Below are positions 58,512 to 64,000 of a stretch of DNA of 64,000 bases, in pieces (the stretch's first letter is position 1; the number at the start of each line of letters is the position of its first letter). Source of the DNA: an uncultured Lachnospiraceae bacterium (GTDB lineage Bacteria > Bacillota > Clostridia > Lachnospirales > Lachnospiraceae); assembly GCA_910587295.1 (NCBI GenBank), contig CAJULP010000094.1, positions 1-64,000 on the forward strand, in the 5' to 3' direction. The notes below the pieces were generated by a model that saw only the letters and a list, made by a program, of their open reading frames with translations, was not told the origin of the DNA and did not search any database. Made by a program: the position numbers and the translations under genes.

Positions 58512-58520
58512 TGATATACT
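58512..58520 (+). promoter_or_regulatory. Extended -10 promoter of the ABC exporter operon
   Basis: TGATATACT (58512-58520) is an extended -10 box with no good -35, the kind often used with an activator. The downstream LytTR regulator is a candidate activator, but no LytTR-type site pair was identified. Confidence 0.4.
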
Positions 58521-58556
58521 GATTCCAATGAAACATTGAAGTCAAAGGAGATCAAC

Positions 58557-60401
58557 ATGCCAAGCAAAGAAAAGCATTACAGCTTCCTTAAAAATACACA
58601 CTACTACTTTAAGGAAATCATTGACCAGAATCCCAAAATTGCTCTGTGTTTAGTGGCTGCAACAGCCTGCGGCGTCCTGCTGCCTTTTTGGTATGCCAAA
58701 TTGCCCCGGCTTGTATTAAAAGGACTGGAAGAACATTGGTCACTTTCCTTATTTATTGAGCAGATCCTTTTCTTTGCGGTTTTACTTGCCATAACAGGAA
58801 CCATCCGGTCTGCGGCGGACTCCTATATCGGCTCAATGTCAATTCCCTTTCTTGATATCTTCAACCTGCACATCCTGAAAAAAAGGCTGTCAGTGGACTA
58901 TGACATCCTGGAAAACAAGCAGTTCCATGATGAAGCCTACGCTGCTTATGACTCCCTTTACAGGCACCACTCCGAAATGCAAAACGGTTTTCATATCTGG
59001 AAAGAATTTTTCATCGCTGCCATCTCAGCAGCCCTCTATGGGGGCATTTTATTGACCCAGAGCATCGGGATTTCAATTTTGACCCTGCTCCCCGCTTTTC
59101 TCACATCTTTTTTACAAAAAAAGGTCCGGGCCTACGATAAAAAAATGCGTCTTTCAGCAGAAGCCTCCAACCGGAAAATGGATTATATCTCAAGACAGAC
59201 TTCTAACTTCCGCGCCGGAAAAGACATCCGTCTCTTCCAGCTTCCCGGATGGTTCCTTGGAATTTTACGGAAAGAGCGCAAAATCAGTGAAGGCTATGTG
59301 AAGCAGTGGGAAAACGCTTATTTAGCTGCCAACTGCCTTGATTCCATTTTGAATTTCTTAAGGGATAGCTGCGCTTACCTTTTCCTTGTTGTCCAAATCC
59401 TGCAAGGAAACATGGCGGTATCCGATTTCGTCTGGTATATGGCGGTGGTCGCAAACTGCCAGCAGGCCTGCGCCACCCTCCTTGCCCAGGGAGAACAGCT
59501 GGGAAGGCTGAACCTGGATTATGGCAGGATCAGACGCTTTCTGGATGACTGGAACGACACTGCCTTTTCAGGCAAGCAGGATACTCAAAACACAATGCAG
59601 GATGATCCAACAAGCCAACATGCACTGGAGATTGAATTTCGGAACGTGGCCTTTACTTATCCGGAAAGCAGCCACGCAGCTTTACAGGATCTAAACTTTA
59701 CCATCCGCCCAGGCGAAAAGATTGCCCTCGTGGGGCTAAACGGCGCCGGAAAAACCACGCTGGTAAAACTCCTATGCGGGCTTTACCACCCAACCTCCGG
59801 CGAAATACTGGTAAACGGGCGAAATATAAAAGATTATGGCAGGGAAGCTTATTACCGGATGATCTCTGCGGTATTTCAAAACGGGAAACTGCTGCCCCTC
59901 AGCATTGCCCAAAACGTAGCTTCAGCCCCCAAAAAAGACATAGACCCTGACAGGGTAAAAGAATGCCTGATGCTCTCCGGTCTTTGGGAAAAGGTAGACA
60001 AGCTGCCCCAAAAAGAATACACTTCCCTTGGCCGGATGATCTGCGAAAACGCCATTGACCTTTCCGGCGGCGAACGCCAAAAGCTCTGGATGGCACGGGC
60101 ATTTTATAAAAAGGCGCTTCTGCTTATCCTGGATGAGCCCACTGCCGCCCTTGACCCTTTGTCAGAACGGGAGATCTACGAAAAGTATCAGGATATGTCT
60201 ATGGGAAAAACTTCTTTATTTATCTCCCACAGACTTTCCAGCACCAGCTTCTGCGACCGGATCTTCTTTCTGGAAAAAGGACGGATCACGGAAAAAGGGA
60301 GCCATCAGTCGCTCCTTAAAAAGGGCGGCGCTTACGCACATTTATTTGAAATCCAGAGCCAATACTATCAAAAAGGAGGAGACACTGCATGGGAAGCTTA
60401 A
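58557..60401 (+). CDS. ABC exporter (fused permease-ATPase), first of a pair
   Basis: The 614-residue protein has an N-terminal six-helix exporter domain and a C-terminal ATPase: Walker A LVGLNGAGKTTLVKLLCGLY near residue 395, signature IDLSGGERQKLWMARAF, Walker B LLILDEPTAALDPLSE, and switch His in LFISHRLSS. ATG 58557 has GGAG six bases upstream. The second exporter gene overlaps its end by 13 bases, so the two probably form a heterodimer. A response regulator and kinase follow, suggesting peptide or antibiotic efflux controlled by signalling. Confidence 0.93.
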   Translation: MPSKEKHYSFLKNTHYYFKEIIDQNPKIALCLVAATACGVLLPFWYAKLPRLVLKGLEEHWSLSLFIEQILFFAVLLAITGTIRSAADSYIGSMSIPFLDIFNLHILKKRLSVDYDILENKQFHDEAYAAYDSLYRHHSEMQNGFHIWKEFFIAAISAALYGGILLTQSIGISILTLLPAFLTSFLQKKVRAYDKKMRLSAEASNRKMDYISRQTSNFRAGKDIRLFQLPGWFLGILRKERKISEGYVKQWENAYLAANCLDSILNFLRDSCAYLFLVVQILQGNMAVSDFVWYMAVVANCQQACATLLAQGEQLGRLNLDYGRIRRFLDDWNDTAFSGKQDTQNTMQDDPTSQHALEIEFRNVAFTYPESSHAALQDLNFTIRPGEKIALVGLNGAGKTTLVKLLCGLYHPTSGEILVNGRNIKDYGREAYYRMISAVFQNGKLLPLSIAQNVASAPKKDIDPDRVKECLMLSGLWEKVDKLPQKEYTSLGRMICENAIDLSGGERQKLWMARAFYKKALLLILDEPTAALDPLSEREIYEKYQDMSMGKTSLFISHRLSSTSFCDRIFFLEKGRITEKGSHQSLLKKGGAYAHLFEIQSQYYQKGGDTAWEA

Positions 60402-62263
60402 AAGGCGGGAAATCAGAATTTCGAAAAGATATCAAAAGCCATGGAAGAGCCATCAAACTGCTTTTTACCTACAGCCGGGAGTGGTCGGTCATGGGAATCA
60501 CGATCCTGATGGACGCCCTTTACCCCTTTATCAGCATTTACCTCTCCTCCATGCTGCTACAGGCACTTTATGAAAAAAGACCATTGCGCGAAATGATCCT
60601 GTGGATCCTTGGGGGAGCCGGAACAACGCTTATCGTCACGCTCATAAGGCACATTACCGCAAAATACAAAAACACACTTTGGTGGGGTATGCGTTTTCGG
60701 ACAGAGGAACCCCTTATGGAAAAAGCCATGAAGATGGACTATGGATTGTTGGAGGATGAAAATGTCCAAAAACTGCGCTCCAGACAGGAAGAATACCGCA
60801 AACACGGCAATGGCGCATTTAATATCTTTATCTGGCGGGGAGAGCTTTTCCTCACTGCCTTTTTGAAACTGATTCTTGCAGCCGCCACGATAGGAATACT
60901 CATGGCACAGGCTGAATCTATCAGCGCAAAGGACCACCCTTTTATAAAGATGATCGGAATCATAACCGTGCTCATCCTTTCAGCCGGTTTTTTCCTCATA
61001 CAGAAACTGAACAAATGGGATGGGCTCATGCGCCATCAAATCTGGCAGGACGAGGCGGACAATGAACGGCTGAACACCTTTATGATGTCAGAAATTGCAT
61101 TTGACCAGGAAAGCGGGAAAGATATCCGCTTATTCCATCAGGAAAAACTGCTTACCGAGTACGGAAACCAAATGATCGCCAACTCAAAAGAGCTTGCACA
61201 TAACGTGTTTAAAGTACGCATCAAACATGATACCCTGCATAGCCTGTGGATAGCTGCCCTGGGTGTCATTGTCTATTTATATGCCGGGATCAACGCTTAC
61301 GCAGGCAGCATTCCCGTAGGAAGCATCGTGCGTTTTGCAGGCGGGATACAGCAGATGATCCAGGCTCTTACCGACCTTTTGGACAGCTGGAATTACCTGC
61401 ATAACAATCGGAATCGGATGGATGAATTTTTTGCCTATCTGGATCTGCCGGATAACATGAAACAGGGAACCATCCCTGTGCAAAAACGGAAAGACGGACG
61501 ATTTTTGATTGAATTTCAAAATGTTTCTTTTCGGTACCCCGGAACCAATGCCTATGTGTTAAAAAACTTAAATCTCCGGTTTGAGATTGGGGAACGGGTT
61601 GCTCTTGTCGGGCCAAACGGATCCGGCAAGACCACTTTCGTTAAGCTTTTATGCCGGCTTTATGACCCAACCGAAGGTACGATCTTTTTAAACGATGTGG
61701 ATATCCGGAAATACCGCTGCGAAGATTATATGCGGCTGTTTTCCGTCGTGTTTCAGGACTTTCAGGTATTTCCGTTTTGCATGGGAGAATACATTGCCGG
61801 AGGCTCTAATGTTGATACAAGCAAAGCGCTGGACGCAGTATCCCGCACCGGCCTTTCCGGACTTCTGTCCAGGCTGCCCCATGGGTTGGATACCATGATC
61901 GGGCGGGATTTTTCAGAGGAAGGTTTTATCATCTCTGGCGGTGAAGCGCAAAAACTGGCCATGGCGCGGGCAATCTATAAAAACGCCCCTTTTGTAATCC
62001 TGGACGAACCAACCGCCGCCCTTGACCCTTTGGCAGAACATGAAATCTATACTAAATTCCATGAGGTCATCGGAGATAAGACAGCCCTTTTCATCTCCCA
62101 CCGTCTCTCTGCATGCCTGTTTGCCAAGGAGATCCTTGTATTTGAAAACGGGAATATCGTCCAAAGGGGAAGCCATGAAGGGCTGCGCGGCCAGCCGGGG
62201 CTGTATCAGCAGATGTGGCAGGCACAGGCAAAATATTATACCGGCCCGGCCATGCAGAATTGA
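60389..62263 (+). CDS. ABC exporter (fused permease-ATPase), second of the pair
   Basis: The 624-residue protein again has membrane helices (WSVMGITILMDALYPFISIY, ILGGAGTTLIVTLI, FLTAFLKLILAAATIGILMA) and a complete ATPase: Walker A LVGPNGSGKTTFVKLLCRLY, signature IISGGEAQKLAMARAIY, Walker B FVILDEPTAALDPLAE, and switch LFISHRLSA. Both members of the pair have intact ATP sites. ATG 60389 has GGAGGAGACACTGC in front. It is co-transcribed with its partner and the two-component genes. Confidence 0.93.
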   Translation: MGSLKGGKSEFRKDIKSHGRAIKLLFTYSREWSVMGITILMDALYPFISIYLSSMLLQALYEKRPLREMILWILGGAGTTLIVTLIRHITAKYKNTLWWGMRFRTEEPLMEKAMKMDYGLLEDENVQKLRSRQEEYRKHGNGAFNIFIWRGELFLTAFLKLILAAATIGILMAQAESISAKDHPFIKMIGIITVLILSAGFFLIQKLNKWDGLMRHQIWQDEADNERLNTFMMSEIAFDQESGKDIRLFHQEKLLTEYGNQMIANSKELAHNVFKVRIKHDTLHSLWIAALGVIVYLYAGINAYAGSIPVGSIVRFAGGIQQMIQALTDLLDSWNYLHNNRNRMDEFFAYLDLPDNMKQGTIPVQKRKDGRFLIEFQNVSFRYPGTNAYVLKNLNLRFEIGERVALVGPNGSGKTTFVKLLCRLYDPTEGTIFLNDVDIRKYRCEDYMRLFSVVFQDFQVFPFCMGEYIAGGSNVDTSKALDAVSRTGLSGLLSRLPHGLDTMIGRDFSEEGFIISGGEAQKLAMARAIYKNAPFVILDEPTAALDPLAEHEIYTKFHEVIGDKTALFISHRLSACLFAKEILVFENGNIVQRGSHEGLRGQPGLYQQMWQAQAKYYTGPAMQN

Positions 62264-62306
62264 CTGGGCAATATCATGTCATGAAAACAATAGGAGATTT
62301 AAGCCG

Positions 62307-63029
62307 ATGGACACACTACGGATTGCAATTTGTGATGATGAACAGATAGAACGGGAACTTCTGGAGAAATACATCCATGAATGGCAGGCACGCCAAAGCC
62401 ATCCTGTTACAACCGCTTCCTTTCCCGGCGGAGCGGATCTGCTCCACATGCATAATAGGCACCCTTTTGACCTGATTCTTTTAGACATTCAAATGCAGGA
62501 ACCGGACGGGATGTGGGTCGCAAAAAAGATCCGGGAGTCCGACCATGATACCGGGATATTTTTCATCACAGGATATGAGGATTATCTGGCGGAAGGCTAC
62601 GAGGTGGAAGCATTCCGATATCTGTTAAAACCCCTCAAAAAGGAAAAGCTGTGGGATTCCATTGACCAATTTCTACTGCGCAGGAAAAAGTCACAACGGT
62701 TCTGGACGCTGGAAACGCCGGAAGGTCAAAAAAGAGTGGCGTTAGAGGAGATCCTTTACCTGGAATCCTTTGGACATACCTGCCAGCTGTACGCCAAGTC
62801 TGACAGCTTTATCGTTAAAAAGGGGATTTCGGATATGGAACAGCAGTTGCAGGCATTAGGTCTTGCCGCCTTCCGGTGCCATCGTTCTTACCTTATCAAT
62901 ATTGCCCAGGTGACCGGCATCGGGCGGGAATACGCCGTCATGACAGACGGCCAGAAAGTTCCTTTAAGCCGGAAACTCTATCATCCCTTAAACCAGGCTT
63001 TTATCCGCTATTTCAGGAAAAGCTTTTAA
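62307..63029 (+). CDS. LytTR-family response regulator
   Basis: The 240-residue protein has a receiver domain (IAICDDEQIERELL, phosphoacceptor Asp in FDLILLDIQMQEPDGM near residue 59, Lys in YLLKPLKKEKLW) and a C-terminal LytTR DNA-binding domain (VALEEILYLESFGHTCQLYA, FRCHRSYLINIAQVTGI). It is the AgrA/VirR type. ATG 62307 follows GGAG by ten bases; the frame is open further upstream inside the exporter gene but that part is shadow. It sits 43 bases after the second exporter. Confidence 0.92.
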   Translation: MDTLRIAICDDEQIERELLEKYIHEWQARQSHPVTTASFPGGADLLHMHNRHPFDLILLDIQMQEPDGMWVAKKIRESDHDTGIFFITGYEDYLAEGYEVEAFRYLLKPLKKEKLWDSIDQFLLRRKKSQRFWTLETPEGQKRVALEEILYLESFGHTCQLYAKSDSFIVKKGISDMEQQLQALGLAAFRCHRSYLINIAQVTGIGREYAVMTDGQKVPLSRKLYHPLNQAFIRYFRKSF

Positions 63030-63051
63030 AGAAGAAACTTCGAGGTACAAA

Positions 63052-63795
63052 ATGCTGATATTCTTATTGGCAGCGCTCCTTGCACTGGGGCTTATTGCTG
63101 CTTTTTGGTGGATCCCCCGCCTCATTGATAAACAGACGGAACATTTCCAAAGCGATTTGGTAAACCGGCATTATGAAGAGGTAGAAAATATATATCGCAC
63201 CATGCGCTCATGGCGGCACGATTACCACAATCATCTTCAGGCGGCAAGCTCTTATCTTGAGCTTAAGAAATATGATGAACTTGCCACGTACCTGAAACAA
63301 CTGGATGAGGATTTACATGAAATTGACCAGATTATAAAAACGGGAAACCTGATGGCGGATGCCATCGTAAACAGTAAGCTGGCCCTTATGCGGGAACACC
63401 AGATCCGCACGGAAGTTGCCGCCCATGTTCCTCCCAAAATGCAGATCACGGACACGGAGCTGTGCGTGCTTCTGGGGAACCTGCTTGACAATGCCATTGA
63501 AGCATGTAAAGCGCTGACAAACGATCAGAATCGTTTCATTAAGATCTATATTGATATCCTGCAGGATCAGTTTTATATCTCCATCATAAATGGCATGGAC
63601 GGAAAAGCACAAAAACAGGGAAAATTGTTTAAAAGCACTAAGCCAGACCAGGGGATGCATGGGTTCGGCCTTATTCGTGTGGAACGGATCGTGGAAAAAT
63701 ACGGCGGCTTCCTCGACTGCCAGTCGGAGGAAGGTGTGTTTGCCACGGAAGTGCTGCTGCCAACAGGAATAAGTTGCCCTTCAGAACATCCCTGA
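63052..63795 (+). CDS. GHKL-domain sensor histidine kinase (AgrC-like, short)
   Basis: The 247-residue protein has a single N-terminal membrane segment (MLIFLLAALLALGLIAAFWW), a dimerisation helix with the phosphoacceptor His in SWRHDYHNHLQAA near residue 56, and a GHKL ATPase with the N-box LLGNLLDNAIEAC and a short G-box HGFGLIRVERIVEKYGG. It lacks the usual five-to-six-helix peptide sensor of AgrC, so its signal may come from the exporter pair or the membrane. No agrD-like peptide gene was seen in 58388-58556 or 62264-62306. Confidence 0.9.
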   Translation: MLIFLLAALLALGLIAAFWWIPRLIDKQTEHFQSDLVNRHYEEVENIYRTMRSWRHDYHNHLQAASSYLELKKYDELATYLKQLDEDLHEIDQIIKTGNLMADAIVNSKLALMREHQIRTEVAAHVPPKMQITDTELCVLLGNLLDNAIEACKALTNDQNRFIKIYIDILQDQFYISIINGMDGKAQKQGKLFKSTKPDQGMHGFGLIRVERIVEKYGGFLDCQSEEGVFATEVLLPTGISCPSEHP

Positions 63796-63835
63796 GAAAA
63801 TACTTAAAATTACTTAAAATAATTTGAAATAGGTA

Positions 63836-63864
63836 TTGACGAATGCACCATCTGGTGGTATTAT
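63836..63864 (+). promoter_or_regulatory. Promoter of tRNA-Leu
   Basis: TTGACG (63836-63841), a 17-base spacer and TATTAT (63859-63864), 14 bases before the tRNA. A tandem repeat ACTTAAAATT (63802-63820) precedes it. Confidence 0.8.
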
Positions 63865-63878
63865 AACTTTTGTGATTT

Positions 63879-63963
63879 GCGGAAGTGTCGGAACTGGCAG
63901 ACGAGCAAGACTAAGGATCTTGTGTGCATTGCGCACGTGTGGGTTCAAGTCCCATCTTCCGCA
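63879..63963 (+). tRNA. tRNA-Leu (anticodon AAG)
   Basis: The 85-base sequence folds as a class II tRNA: acceptor GCGGAAG/CTTCCGC, D-arm from TGTCGGAACTGGCAGACG, anticodon arm CAAGA-CTAAGGA-TCTTG with anticodon AAG, a long variable arm (GTGTGCATTGCGCAC), and T-arm GTGGGTTCAAGTCCCAT. The long variable arm and A73 fit leucine. The CCA end is not encoded. Confidence 0.92.
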
Positions 63964-64000
63964 GTGATTTAAGTGTTGGGAAGCCTTGATTTTACTGGCT

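Noticed and set aside
1..64000. CRISPR array
   Set aside because: No regularly spaced identical repeats were seen anywhere; the repeats found are pairs or triplets with other spacing.

Overview
The window looks like a chromosome segment of a spore-forming gut Clostridium relative, most likely Lachnospiraceae. The evidence is sporulation genes (sigK, spoIIP, gpr), Firmicutes-type promoters and GGAGG ribosome sites, a dgt-dnaG-rpoD-trmK order typical of Clostridia, and many protein families seen mainly in Lachnospiraceae. No species name is claimed.

Region 1 (1 to about 27,690) is the right-hand part of an integrated prophage or phage-like element; its left end and integrase lie outside the window. 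It is inserted in comM (yifB): the host reading frame runs normally from 28,798 to an exact break at about 27,690, in the codon run that normally encodes AMNPCPCG, and then reads into element DNA. Reading leftward on the minus strand come an early operon (sigma-like regulator, small proteins, DUF2800 nuclease, DUF2815 protein, family A DNA polymerase, primase-helicase, VRR-NUC, SNF2 helicase), a late regulator, an HNH nuclease, the terminase small subunit and two DNA methyltransferases. A lone nucleotidyltransferase with its own promoter and terminator sits inside this late block and looks like a moron.

Region 2 (about 15.0 to 27.5 kb) is the accessory arm of the element: a divergent HTH regulator; a three-gene unit with a DUF6076-like zinc-ribbon protein and a probable frameshift; an HTH/ImmA-IrrE pair with promoter and repeats; and a six-gene operon (HTH, D12 adenine methyltransferase, large N6-adenine methyltransferase, unknown 179-aa protein, McrB-like AAA GTPase, McrC-like nuclease) that looks like an unusual restriction-modification system.

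Region 3 (27.7 to 34 kb) is host DNA: truncated comM, an AAA-ATPase/PD-(D/E)XK gene, a large SIR2-STAND-type protein that looks like an anti-phage NADase, and a decayed second copy of the AAA/nuclease gene on its other side.

Region 4 (34 to 49 kb) is core genome: sigK, hemW, lepA, spoIIP, gpr, rpsT, a small trypsin-like protease, rnpB, a uridine-kinase-like protein, trmK, rpoD, dnaG and dgt. Region 5 (48 to 64 kb) holds an esterase/acyltransferase/DUF6320 cluster, a MacB-like ABC system with a very long coiled coil, a candidate small RNA at 56.5 kb, glycerate 2-kinase, an EamA half-transporter, a pair of ABC exporters followed by a LytTR/GHKL two-component system, and tRNA-Leu(AAG).

The strongest leads for something undescribed are the methyltransferase-McrBC operon with a separate candidate reader protein, the SIR2-STAND protein flanked by related AAA/nuclease sequence, the moron nucleotidyltransferase, the candidate ~105-nt RNA at 56,445-56,550, and the three-arm repeat in front of lepA.
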